Shown here: piece after piece, positions 1 to 11,097 of the stretch | Layout: every line of letters begins with the position of its first letter | Position numbering within the stretch: position 1 is the first letter of the stretch | Origin: Fragilaria crotonensis | Taxonomy: Eukaryota; Bacillariophyta; Fragilariophyceae; Fragilariales; Fragilariaceae | Assembly: GCA_022925895.1 (NCBI GenBank) | Contig: JAKSYS010000695.1 | Coordinates: forward strand, 1-32,652 | Length of the DNA: 32,652 nt | Reading direction: 5' to 3' | Translations under genes and position numbers: made by a program | Notes under the pieces: model-generated | Databases searched by the model: none | What the model was told of the DNA's origin: nothing | Seen by the model: only the letters and a program-made list of their open reading frames with translations

Positions 1-1484
1 CAAGTGACTCTATTGTGTCAAGAGCTATCTACGTTTCTTACTGGGGAGCAAACAGCTGTCTTTTTGCCTCGGTATTCCTTCGCACAGATGACAACGGAAC
101 AAATCAAAGGTCATTTTGAGCTCCATGAAAAATATGTCAAGTCCTCCATCAAATACAGTTACCACCCATGGTAACTGCTCTAGATCTGAGGCGCACAGAG
201 TATCTGGAAGACGGAACAGCGATCGAGCGAACGACACGCGAATGGGCACTCTCTCTTACTCTTCCAGATGGAACAACACATGCAAAATGTGATGTCGCAA
301 ACGGAGGCAAAGATAAGAAAACATATCTTCTCGTTCCAGCTGCATATGCCGCCGCTATTAAGCCAATGATAGTGCAGTACAAAGAGAGGTTACAACCAGT
401 TTCTAAGCGTGAGGCGAGGTATCGAGACAGTATCCCTGATCTTCCGGAGGTCATTCATATCACATCTACCGTTCAATCCAACCTCGATTACATGGCAAAG
501 ATGTCTGCTGCAGATATTTGGAGTAAAGCACCTCCATCGGTTAAACCTCTGCCTTATGCAGCCGCACCAACTGCTCCAGCTATGACTCAGACTCAGCTGG
601 ATCAGTCTCATTCAGTCAACCACAACACAACCTGGCCGTCCTTGGTAAAAAGACCAAGACCCACTGCTGACGATTCTCTTGGTTCCACAACGCCCTCAAA
701 GAACCTTGCGTCCAAAGGATCTTATCTTAAACGACAGATGCGAGGGAAATCAACCCAAATCAGTGTTACGTCACTCGAAGAAGGTGATCGCGCGGAAACA
801 GCATCCACCCATTCGTTGACAACCACTCTACGTTCTATTCCGACAACACGACTGACAGAACTCGAATCTGAGATGAGAGAATGCCGTGAGATGTTGTTAA
901 CCACAAATTCTACAGCAAAAGATTCAGCTGATCGATTGGCAAAGACGGAGTTACACCTTGCAACCACGATGGCGACTTTGAACGATCTGACGAGAAATGT
1001 TACCGGTTTGCAAACATCATTTAACGATCTCACGAGGACTTTGGAGAGTATGCGTTTAACCCTCCATACAATCGCTAGCAACCAAGCACCAGCGATGATA
1101 TCTCATACCGGTATGAATCCGCTTCCGATCGAGCAACCGCTGACGACAATTGCAGAATCAGTTCGGCAGGCAGCATCTCTAGATGAAGGAGGTTCCGTCT
1201 CTTCTGATGGATCAACGTATCGAAAATCTCCTGAAAAGAAGAAGAAACGGTCGTACGTTCGAGACGACGATAGGGATGAAGCGAAACAGGATGAAAATGA
1301 CGATTGTACAATGGAACTTTTCCCAGACTCCTGTGACCCCCGCACGGATTTATCAGAAAATGCGAATGATACACAAAATACTGCCAACCTGGATCCCAAT
1401 GTTCAACACCCTCACCACACTCCCAGCCCCCCGGACACTCAATACACTAACCAACGTGATCCGGCAGGGCAGGAGGACAAATGA
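1..1484 (+). CDS. A1 ORF1 protein, 5' partial, one frameshift
   Basis: This is the nucleic-acid-binding-type ORF1 protein of element A1. It is open from base 1 in frame 1 (reading QVTLLCQELSTFLTG...) to about 158 and continues in frame 3 to the stop at 1482-1484. Both parts align by eye with the B2 ORF1: LTG-PR-F-F then TREW--LTLP then CDV-NGG. A one-base indel near 150-160 therefore interrupts one gene, and the ATG at 168 is not the real start. The middle is Ser/Thr-rich. Around codons 220-305 from the 168 ATG there is a heptad-like, probable coiled-coil stretch. A basic SPEKKKKR motif at 1227-1250 is followed by an acidic tail. The stop codon overlaps the ORF2 start by four bases (ATGA). 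ORF1 proteins of LINEs package the RNA; that role is assumed from the layout and was not read from a recognised domain. Confidence 0.8.
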
Positions 1485-4435
1485 TGAGGGCTCAGCAAAA
1501 TCCAACCCCTGTAGCACCACTCGCAGAAATTCAACCTCTAGCCAGTGCTGCTACTTTGCATCTGAACGACGGCGCCGCCGCTTCAGAAAATTCACCAAAC
1601 AACGTATCCCAAGCAACCCTGCTTGAGGACGCCAAACTAAAATGGCGACAGTTATTTTCTGGTACACAACCTCACAATTATAGTTGTTCTCGACAATCTG
1701 TCATGACAACTAATAATCTCAGGACAAATTATCCCTGGGGAGATCAATTAGGAAGTAAAGCTTCTCATGTCACGCGACTCTACTCGATCAATGTCAACGG
1801 CATATCACTTGACCGACGGGGCGGCTCTTTTGACGGAATATGCCGTTCGTTGAAGGAAATTCAAGCAGACATCTTTTGTGCTCAAGAGCATAACCTTGAC
1901 ACAACACAGTTTAAAGTACGCAGCGTTTTATTCGATACAGTCAAAAATCATTGGGAACGCAACCGAATGGTTATGGGAACAACTCCAATAACGGTCGAGA
2001 CGCCGTACAAACCAGGTGGAACACTTATCGCAACCGTCGGAAGTTTAATGGGACGAGTCGTTCAGCAAGGCCGTGATAAATGGGGACGGTGGGTCTTTCA
2101 AGAGTTCATCGGTAAAGGAAATCGACGTGTCGTTCTGTTTTCAGCTTACCAGCCAGTGGAGAAACATTCACAACCGGGAAAGATCACTGTCGCAGCACAA
2201 CAAAAGAGCCTACTATGTATGACGCAAGACCCGATTCAGAACCCTCGCTCTGCATTCCGCCGTGACTTGTTCAACGTACTACATAAGTATTCGCAAGACG
2301 GAGCAGAGCTTATAGTAGTTGGAGATTTTAATGAAAAACTTGGAGCTGACCCAGACGGTATGGCAAGGATTGCAGTGAATCTCGGGTTGATTGATTTAAT
2401 GACAAGCCGACATTCTTCTCCCCTGCCGGCTACATATGCACGCGGATCGAAGTGCCTGGACTACGCTCTCGCTAGTCCGCTCGTAGGCGAAGCGTTAATA
2501 TCAGCTGGATATGAAGAATTTAACGCTCATATCGCCTCTGATCATCGAGGATATTTCTTCGATTTCGACACCAATATATTGTTCGGTTCAGAAACACAAC
2601 AATTGGCAACACCATCCAAGAGAGGCCTGTCTTCGAGTAATGTTCATCAAGTAACGGAATATATTCAAGAGAAGCACAGAATTCTATTTGGGCATCATAA
2701 TGCGTCCCAACGGGCGCTGCAATTGTCTCTTCCAGGAAACCGACACGAATACGCTGAACGCCTAGACACGGATGTTCTAAGCGCGAGCTTAGCAGCGGAA
2801 GCCAAGGTTCGTCGGGTTGGAGAACCGGCATGGTCAGTGGAATTATCGCACGCCCGAAAAACAGTTTCACTGCTCAAGAAGCAATTGTCTGCTCTGAGGA
2901 CGGGATACGACCACTCTGAAATCCTAACGACGGAATTGGCAAAGCTCGATAACCCTGTAGAATTGCCAACTACCGTCAAAGAGTGTTCAACAGCCTTACG
3001 TACAGCTGAAGCAAAGGTGCGTGAAATAGTTGCTGAAAGCTATCAGAGACGAGATCAAGAACGCCGAAAACGTATTGAAGCACTCGAACAGTCCCAAAAC
3101 AAAGCAGATAAGAAGAGAGCCAAGATCCTTCGACGATTAAAAAAGGCAGAGGACATTAAGGAATTGTTTCGGAAGTTGAAACACGTTCGTATTAAGAAGA
3201 AGCATCAAGGTGTGACCCGTATCGAAATTCCACTGCACCCAAATGATGATCCAAAGTCGTGCACAGAATGGACACAAGTTGAGATACCGACGGAGATTTT
3301 GAGATTGCTGCAAGAGCGAAACCGCAAACATTTCGGACAAGCTCATGGAACACCATTTACGGTACCGCCTTTGTCTGACGATTTGGGCTTTCGAGGCGAC
3401 GGTCCCTTAAGCGAGGAGGTTTTTCAAGGAACATACGCGTCTCACGATCTTGATGACAACGTTCGGTTATTAATAAGCCATTTAGAACATGTTCGAGAGA
3501 TGGCGGATACTCCCTCTTTTCCTACCATTTCAGACGACGAGTTCTGTAGTAAACTTCGAGCGTGGACGGAATCGACAACAACATCCCCATCAGGAATGCA
3601 TCTCGGTCATTACAAGGCACTTATCGCGCGACATTCGTATTCTACAGATTTGGATGACGACGAACTCACCCAAGAGTTCAAGGAGAAACGAGACGAGTTA
3701 AACAGAATGCAGCTCGAATTACGATCTCTTCATCTCAACCTATTGAATTACGCATTGGAACGCGGCTATTCGTATCGGAGGTGGCAAACTATCGCGAATA
3801 CAATCCTTTTCAAAGATGATGACAACGTACGCCTTCATCGGACACGAGTAATTCACATATACGAGGCTGATTTTAATTTAGCTCTCGGAATAAAGTGGCG
3901 AATCGCCATGTACCAGGCTGAAGCCTTGGCTGCACTGAACGATGGGCAATATGGGTCACGGCCACGAAGAAATGCAATTGATCCCGTATTCATAGAGGAA
4001 TTGCAATGCGAGATTTCTAGAGCGACGAGGAAACCAGTTGTTCTGACCAATTATGACGCCACAGCTTGTTACGATCGCATTATTCCAAGTGTGGGGATGT
4101 TAGCAAGTCGAAAGTTTGGAGTCCCTTATTCGGTAACACAAACAAATGCTACCACTTTGGAGAAAGCTGAGTACAGAGTTCGAACCGAACTAGGGTTAGC
4201 TCCAACTGGATATACACATTCCACGGAGATGCCAATTTACGGCACGGGGCAAGGGAGCGCTAACTCACCGGCTATTTGGTGTTTCCTGTCGAGCTGCCTT
4301 TTTGACGGGTACGACGACATCGCGCAACCAGCAACGTATATATCCCCGGATACGTCGACGTCTGTCTCCATTGGTCTCGTGGGCTTTGTCGATGACTGTA
4401 ACGGACAAACAAATGATTTTCTATCTGATGGATCA
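1481..4435 (+). CDS. A1 ORF2 first part: endonuclease and reverse transcriptase
   Basis: This is the first 985 residues of the A1 replicase. An AP-type endonuclease domain occupies about residues 98-360. Its signature residues are visible: INVNG (103-107), QEHN (about 138), SAYQP (about 225), VGDFNE (about 280), LDYALAS (about 327) and SDHRG (about 352). A Lys/Arg-rich linker follows at about 500-590. RT motifs are TTSPSGMHLGHYKA (about 701), NYDATACYDRI (about 857), GTGQGSANSPAIW (about 920) and the catalytic FVDD (about 970). The domain nicks the target and the RT copies the element RNA there. Translation past 4435 runs 38 codons into foreign B1 DNA to a stop at 4552 and should not be annotated. 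The coding sequence continues at 11098. The start is the first of two adjacent ATGs, overlapping the ORF1 stop. Confidence 0.92.
4417..4435. repeat. Target-site duplication of B1, left copy
   Basis: The 19-base string TTTTCTATCTGATGGATCA lies here and again at 11079-11097, on either side of element B1. Perfect duplications of this length are typical of target-primed reverse transcription by non-LTR elements. In A1 it encodes the residues just after the RT catalytic box. Confidence 0.93.
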
Positions 4436-4585
4436 TATATAAAACCTAATTATTGGGTTATCACCGTCATCGGTCTTTCGTCAAGGCCAATGTGTGTACC
4501 CCGCCGTGGCCTCACCATATTGCAAGTGGGCGACAGCTTATCTAATCCCTAACCCTAAAATTTCCCTCAGTCGATTCAGTCCCAT
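4436..4585 (-). other. 3' UTR of B1
   Basis: This is non-coding DNA between the ORF2 stop and the 3' target-site duplication. It contains two perfect telomere-type units, CCCTAACCCTAA, at 4547-4558 on the plus strand (TTAGGGTTAGGG in element orientation). The terminal bases are AT-rich, and no poly-A or microsatellite tail is seen. Confidence 0.75.
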
Positions 4586-7500
4586 TTACTCCTTCTCAGG
4601 CGGAGAAGATACTGTAGATCGAAAGTACGATGTCAGAACTGTTTGCCGTAATCTTCCTTCATGTGCTCGAGCCTGAGATTGGCGGACGTAACGCAGCCAT
4701 CTTCTTCGGGACGATGGATTTTTCTTGATGATCACTGAAAGAGGTTGTTCACAATAGTGTCGGTCGCTCGGACGTAATCTGTCCGCCTGCCGATATAACT
4801 CCGTTATCTCCATGAATTCCGCGTCTCGAATTCGTTGATTGTCCGAATCTTTACCGTTGTGCAGTGTCTGATTTCTTCCTTGCCATTTTGCTTGTGTCAT
4901 TTTGTGGAGTGCCTGTAGGATTCGTTGTATGCATTGAAATCCCTGTCCCGTTTGCTGTTGACTCGATCCATACATATCACAGTCAGCCATCGTTCGCCAT
5001 TCAACGCTGAGGTATCCTTTAAGTGCATTATGCCAGCCAATGTCCTTTTGATCACGTGTTGCCACTCTGATACTATCGTGGAACTTGGTAGGAAACTCTG
5101 ATACTTGCGGTTGATAATCGTCACATCCATCGATCCAAGCGAGAATACCCGCCTTCAGTATTTGATAAACGGGATGCTGTTCTGCAGGCGACATCTGTTG
5201 CTTGAACTGCTGCACACTTGTGAGATGTGCAGGATTCTGACTGCATCGAAGAACATGAGTAGGTGTCTCGTCGCTTTCCCGGCAGCACGGACATATTTTT
5301 AAAGTACAATCTTTCACTTTGGCATTCTGATATCGCACTTTTCCCGTGTTCCATTGATCATAAATGAATTTTGTTTGAGCCGCTTGTTTTGCCGGCGACA
5401 ATTTGCGGAAAAAACGTCCGAGTACCTCGACGTCAATTCGATTCCACGTCGAGTTCGACCACCGGTATTTGGACTGAGTATATGTTCGCAAGTGATACCC
5501 ATTAATGTGAAATCGTATGCTTTCCTCAACTTGTGACACCAGTCTCATGCCGTTGATTGTTATTGATATCTTTGATTCCAATGCGTGGTCGGTCAGTTCG
5601 CACGATTGTCGTTTCGTAGATTGTTCCCGATACCAAGTTGCGAGTGCATCCACATGGTTATTGCGTTTGATATCGAAACTCTTGCCTGAGGAGTTATCGC
5701 AAGCTAATTGATGTCCTTTCACCCATACCGGAGTGACCCGTCTTCTTAACGATGTTGTTCCCGATCGAATGATGCCCATATAATCAGGGTTCGACGGTTG
5801 GCGACGTTGAAGTTGGGGATCGGAGACATTCTGGATAGCTGACTTACTGTCCGTTACCCAACGAAATTTGCACTTATACCGTGTTCCCCAAGATACATTT
5901 AATAGCGATAGCATCAAGAGAGCTGCAGCGTAGCCGCCGAGTTCACATCTTGTCGAATTTGCTGTATCAAAAGGGCCATCAACTGGCCCTGCTCCCTCGC
6001 ATAGCGTGACGTTGTTAGGTGTGGTCACACTCCAGCCGAAGGTTCCACGGCGTCCTTTCAAGCCCCCATCAGATGTTATAGTCAAGGTCTGTTTGCGCCG
6101 GCATTCGCTCCAGATATGATCAATGTCTGTAGATAACTTTACATACGACAGTAATCGTTTCTTGTATCTTGGTAGATTTTTTATATCAGAAAATATTTCC
6201 GTGGAAGTAGTTGTCGGTGACGAGGTCTTCAATGTTGTACTCTGCTTGAGTTCCATCATAGTCGCCATCGGTGGCGTCTTCCACTTGCGGTCGTAACGTA
6301 AAAATTGTGAAGATATATACCTCCGCCATAAACGTTTCTGCGACTGACTCACAAGATTTTGTCTTGGCCACGCTCTATTTGCAATAAATGTGGAGGGTCT
6401 TGTGCCTGTAATAGCCCATTCGGCGATTTTTGTTGGTTCCGATCTATCTGCCATGTCGGCTATAGTTGTGACTTGAAGGAATATCCTCGTGAGATTTAAA
6501 TCGCGCTTTTGCTGAATACTGTATCCCTGAAGTCGATGTGGCTCCATGATGTACTGGTCATGTTTTCCTTTTAGCGTGCTGTGAGGTAGTAGGTCAGTAA
6601 TCGTGATCCGCAGATTGTGATTGGACATAAACTGTCTCATAGACGTGATCCAGGTGGGAGTTAAATATGGTATGTGAATATCCGGTTCCTCCAATAGCGG
6701 CGTGCCGATTCCTGACTCAATTTGTGATGCCTGAAGTTGTATTAAGAACAGTTTTCCCACTTCTGTGTTGCCATAGACCTCGTGGCGGAAATATTTGATC
6801 ATTTCTATACCCGCTTCAGTTCGAAGATCCATTAATCCCAAACCACCCATTGTAGTCGGACCAAATCTGATAGCTGTCGGGAGTTTACTGGTGAATCCCA
6901 ATTTTTGGACGATGGTTGGGATAACTTTCGACTGTATGCTGTCCAACTCTTCTTCATCCACCGCAACTGCTGGTAAAGAATAACGCATCGCTGGATCGTA
7001 GATTGTTTTGTGAAAAACTCTTACGTCTGTGGTGGATAGCCTAGGTGATTTCAAGTACCCCGCGTATGTATCTGCTTTTGCTTTGAGAACTTTGATATGG
7101 GCTGCAAAATCTCCAACCGGTGTTTGGTATACCCCTAAGATCCGAGTCGCTTCAGATATCGCTTGTCGTCTTATACTGGTTTTCTTGCGGTCCCTCGACC
7201 CTTGGTAAAGTTGTATCGATGGATCATCACTTGTCGCGGCTCGGATATGAGGTCTACCCTGTCGCCAGTCCCAATACATCACGTACCATGAGCACTTTTT
7301 CAGGTTAAGTGCCCCGCCGGAAAAATGAAGAAGTTGCTCCCAGGTTTGTGCCACCTGTTCGAGTGTTCCTATCAAATCGGACAGCGTCTTGGAACCGTCA
7401 TCGGTGATGCCAATGGCAGTATCGTCAACAAAGGCATCCACCAAGCGGGTGTGGATAGTGGAACCGTCCTCTGACCTGAAACTTATCCGATCCGGTACTA

Positions 7501-10404
7501 CTCTCTCTAGAGTATTTAACAGTAGGACCACAAGAGTTAACCACACTGCTGGAGATGCTCCGCTTCCTTGGCCAGTGCCGAATAATGGTTCCAAAGCAGT
7601 CCCGCTATATGCGTCTTCAGATACACCGTATATGGTTTTCACCATATATTGCATTAGTTCTAGTGATTTGGCGTGGGTTCTGATAGCATCTTCTGGCATC
7701 CCGCATCGCCTTGCTGCCAGCATTCCAAGCGCCACGATGATCCTGTCAAAACATGCTGACGCATCATTGTCAAATCGCGCATAGTTAACCTTAAGGAGTC
7801 GGCACATGTCCGTGGTGAGCTGATTTAGCATGACCGGATCCATTGTTGTTCTCCCTGGAACCGATCCATGTTGTCCGTCGTTGAGGAGATTCAATTTGAC
7901 CGCGCGTTTGACTAATCTTGACCCCCACATTATTTTTAAGAAAAGATTATAATCCGCCTCGAAAAGATGAATAATTCGTAATCGATTTATCCGAGGATTC
8001 CCTGTGTCTTTCTCGATCATAACATTTACCGCTTGACACCATCTCGGTATTGATATTCCCCTGGAAATTGCACTATTTATGAACTTGCGAAAACACTCTA
8101 AAAGCATGGTATCTTGAATCATTGCCTTGTAATGTCCCAAATGTCTGCCTGACGGTGACGTTGTCGTAGTCTCTTTCCATGACTTAAATCCTTTAACGAT
8201 ATCATCGGCGGTAATGACCTGGGAAATGGGATCTGTAGCCAAAACCGATTCCGGAATCCGAAAAGATGCGAGGAATTCTCGAAGGAGTTGTCTATCTCCG
8301 ATCCACTCTACCGGTACCTCCCCTTGTAATAGTGCTTCCGCTTCTGGGGTGAGACTCGTGAATGTTAGCGCGTCGTGTATCACTCCGTGTCCACACGGTG
8401 ATTCAGCTGCAGCCCTGAATGACTCTCTGTTAAATGTTAATAAGTGCTCTTCGATATCAGCTCTAGAGATCACGGTATCCCATATTAGGTTTTCGTGTTC
8501 ATTTGACTGAAGGACATTATGCACTTGTCCTGGGGCGGTTGGAAACTCCTGTGTTCTTGGACGCGGTACAAGAAGCTGTGTGAGCGATGAATATTCTGTT
8601 GGTCGCATGATCTGCCGTATTTTTCCAAAGAGTTGTCGACTTGTCTCACTCCGCATCGTGCGTTTGATAATCTTGGCCTTCCGTTTCGATTCCTGGTGTG
8701 TTGCTGTGTCTGTGTCCAGCTCATAGGATTCGAGTAACTCGCTGTAATTTTCGTGATGTAGCTCTGTCGCTGCTTTCTGAGTCATTCGAAGATGTTTGGT
8801 TGCCTTATTGAGATTGATTCTGACCTGTTCAATAGACAGCTTGGTTGATCGGCACGGGAGGACAAAATTTGGATCTCTTGATTGTATCTGGCGCTCCCAC
8901 CGGAGAAAAGTTGCAGTATAGTCTTCGTCATATTGAATTTCGCGAAGACGAAGTTTCCAATACCTCATGAGTACCCCCCGCATTTCGTAATCGCGGGGAC
9001 CATTTGTATAATTTGGGTGGAAGCCGGAGCATCTTCTCAGCTGCTCTCATAGCCCTGCCTTGGTCCTCGTCCCATGATGAAAGCAGTCGTCGTACCTGTT
9101 CACGTGATAGCGACTGATGCGTAGAATATAACGTGTCTATACGCTCTTTCATACTGTGAATGGAATAGTAGTTGCGCATCTCACGAAGATACTTCGATAC
9201 CAATTCCGGATTCCCGCTTTTTAGAGCTCTGCTGATGGATGGTGGTAGTTGCTGTTCGGTTATCTCTGCCCCAAATAGTTGAAGTATGTTGAGATCGATA
9301 TAGAGCGCACGGTGATCAGATTGTGGTCCCTCAAAGTAGGATAGTGTACCTTGCCGACTGATAGCTGCCACTGTTCTTGGGCATCCAAACATGTAATCGA
9401 TTCTTCTATGATCAGATCCAATGTATGTTGACGGAGCCGGAGATGATTTGTGCAGATCCTCTAGATCATGGGACAACAACATTTCACCTAGTTTGGTGTC
9501 TTTTTCGAGGAACGGCATTCGCATCCATCATGACGAGAATGGCATGGCCACTCGTCTGTAACCGTTTAATTGTGTTGGAGAGATCCGTTATAAATCTCGT
9601 TCGTGGTTGCGGGCTCCGTTCGCCTTTCTCCTGATAATACACGTATTCTCGATGAAACGTGCTTCCCAGTGGTGCCGTTGATATCGCGCCCGAACATGTC
9701 CTGTAGCCAGTAATGACGCTGAATTTTTGACCCGCCTTCCCAATTAAGGTGAATCCGCACCACCGTCCCAACCCAGTAGAATCGGTGATCGGTGATCCAA
9801 ATACCGAAGTCGTGAGAGGACCTCGTACGACTTGTGTTACTCCTCCAGCTTGGAAAGTTTCTTTGTCGTCCAGTGGATCAATGAGTGCTGTGGGCGCTCC
9901 AAAGACTGTTTTGCCGTACTGTAATTGACGCCGTACGCACTGCTTAAATGTAGATTGCATGTGCGCGTGTTGCCAGCCTGAATTCGTTTCAGCCATACCA
10001 AAAACGTCAACTGAGTATGAAAGCATTGAGGATAGAAAGTATTTGTAATCTTCACCTGAGCTTGAATACGTGAGTCCCTTAACATTCTGAAACATGAATC
10101 GGATGGTCTTTGGATCTTTATAGACAATCGCGTCCCCATATGTTACGTTCGCAGCTGTGTCCCCTTGAATTCGATGCGTTAATCGTCCGGGTCTGTACCG
10201 TGGAAATAGTAGTACCTGTGACATTGGAATATTCGGATGACGATCAACTCCTCTAGAGATATATCGTCCCCTCCGTTCTTCGGTTCCTGTTACTTCTTCG
10301 CCTTGCGAGTCACCTACGTCGTTGTTGTCTTCTGTGTCATCGGTGGTATACCTCTTGTGGTTGTCCAGAGGGATACGTTGTGTAGGATGTTCTGTCCTAC
10401 TCAT
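4586..10404 (-). pseudogene. B1 ORF2: endonuclease-RT-RNase H polyprotein with two frameshifts
   Basis: This is the replicase of B1, about 1,940 residues when read through. The first segment runs from the ATG at 10404 to about 9515 and carries the endonuclease N-terminus (QNVKG, AETNS, MMDAN). The second runs to about 8975 (STYIGSDHRRIDY, SDHRALYID). The third runs to the stop at 4586. The breaks fall at an A5 run near 9505-9515 and a G6 run near 8971-8976, placed by comparison with intact B2. RT motifs: TTTTSPSGRHLGHYKA (about 8130-8178), FDNDASACFDRI (about 7740-7775), GTGQGSGASPAVW (about 7543-7585), FVDD (about 7415-7432). RNase H: SDGG (about 6068), CELGGY, TDSKSA, VKGHQ and NNHVDALA, then a zinc knuckle C-x2-C-x8-H-x3-C at 5244-5293. 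The ATG overlaps the ORF1 stop. This copy supplies the RNase H and 3' end that B2 lacks. Confidence 0.9.
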
Positions 10405-11078
10405 GTTGTATCGCCTCCCTCTGGATCACTTAGAGATTTGTATTGAGTGTCCAGATCGGGCATAACTTCAGTGTGGGTGGAAAATTCATCCGAGGAATCA
10501 TCTAGGAGCGATCCCCCAATTTGAATTGGATCTCCTTGATTGAAAAGATACCTGTTCGTCTCCAAGCGACTTGGATTGTCTGAATGTAATGCTGTGTCGG
10601 AGCCAAGTGACATATCTTCAAGATCAACATGAAGAGTACAATTATCCTTGTCCGATTGTTTTTGTTGGCGTGACTTCTTCTTATTTGGAGATGAAATGTG
10701 GTCTGAATGTTGCATATCCGTCTTTGATGTTGGCTTGTCTGCCTTGTTGATGGACATTGAGACATCTGTGGTTTCCTCCAGTACGACGCCTGGTGTTTGC
10801 TCCATTGTGCTTGACAATTCATCAATCGTTCGCCTCCGTGCCGTGCCTTCGGCGGTGTCGAGTTGTCGAGTGTCGGTCTGATTTTGGTGACGAATGGTAA
10901 TCGTTGTTAGTGTATCCATTTGAGATGCCATGCGATCGATGATCTCCGTCAGTCGTGATACCCTGGTGCTGAGTTCGACCAATTGAACATGTGTATCATG
11001 TTGACGTTCCATTGTCATGATAAGCTTATCACTGTTTTCTTGTAGTGTAGTGATAGTCTGTTGCAAAGAAGCGTCCAT
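10401..11078 (-). CDS. B1 ORF1, 5'-truncated C-terminal part
   Basis: About 225 residues of the ORF1 C-terminal region remain, because B1 was truncated at insertion. The first in-element ATG coincides with the insertion boundary at 11078. The frame stays open upstream into the duplicated target, but those residues come from A1. The N-terminal 75 residues are heptad-like (a probable coiled coil, as in B2). A SSPNKKKSR basic motif lies near residue 128, followed by an acidic, Ser-rich tail. The stop shares bases with the ORF2 start (ATGA). No enzymatic motif is seen; by position it is the RNA-binding/multimerising partner of the replicase. Confidence 0.8.
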   Translation of the reverse strand: MDASLQQTITTLQENSDKLIMTMERQHDTHVQLVELSTRVSRLTEIIDRMASQMDTLTTITIRHQNQTDTRQLDTAEGTARRRTIDELSSTMEQTPGVVLEETTDVSMSINKADKPTSKTDMQHSDHISSPNKKKSRQQKQSDKDNCTLHVDLEDMSLGSDTALHSDNPSRLETNRYLFNQGDPIQIGGSLLDDSSDEFSTHTEVMPDLDTQYKSLSDPEGGDTT

Positions 11079-11097
11079 TTTTCTATCTGATGGATCA
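11079..11097. repeat. Target-site duplication of B1, right copy
   Basis: This is a perfect 19-base copy of 4417-4435. Joining 4435 directly to 11098 restores the A1 reading frame as ...FLSDGS-DKTLSQ... with no base gained or lost. Confidence 0.93.

Larger units (their letters stand above)
1..4435 (+). mobile_element. Non-LTR retrotransposon A1, 5' part (family A)
   Basis: This is the left part of a LINE-type retrotransposon that enters from the left edge, so its 5' end is not seen. It holds most of ORF1 and the first 985 codons of ORF2 (endonuclease and most of the RT). The stretch ends at 4435, the last base of a 19-bp target-site duplication created when element B1 inserted. The element resumes in the same frame at 11098 and ends near 14258. 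It is called a retrotransposon because of the coupled ORF1/ORF2 layout, the endonuclease-RT-RNase H order, and the absence of LTRs. Confidence 0.9.
4436..11078 (-). mobile_element. Non-LTR retrotransposon B1 (family B), nested in A1
   Basis: This 6.6-kb family B element lies on the minus strand, inserted in the RT region of A1 and bounded by perfect 19-bp duplications. Its 3' end is at 4436 (no poly-A; it ends AGGTTTTATATA in element orientation). Its 5' end is at 11078, directly at an ATG inside what corresponds to the C-terminal third of ORF1 in B2, so it is a normal 5'-truncated copy. It contains a partial ORF1, an ORF2 with two frameshifts and about 150 bp of 3' UTR. Confidence 0.93.

Noticed and set aside
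150..1400. Many long open frames antisense to ORF1, ORF2 and other genes
   Set aside because: They mirror real coding frames on the other strand, have low-complexity or implausible composition, and show no recognised motif.
4436..4552. Extension of the A1 ORF2 frame to a stop at 4552
   Set aside because: These 38 codons lie past the target-site duplication and are the B1 3' UTR read backwards; the true continuation is at 11098.
8960..9520. Programmed frameshifting in B1 ORF2
   Set aside because: B2 and A1 read through the same regions in a single frame, so the breaks are copy-specific decay or read errors.
11017..11097. Apparent ATG start at 11017 for the right half of A1 ORF2
   Set aside because: The ATG is in B1 sequence on the opposite strand; A1 coding resumes only after the duplication.
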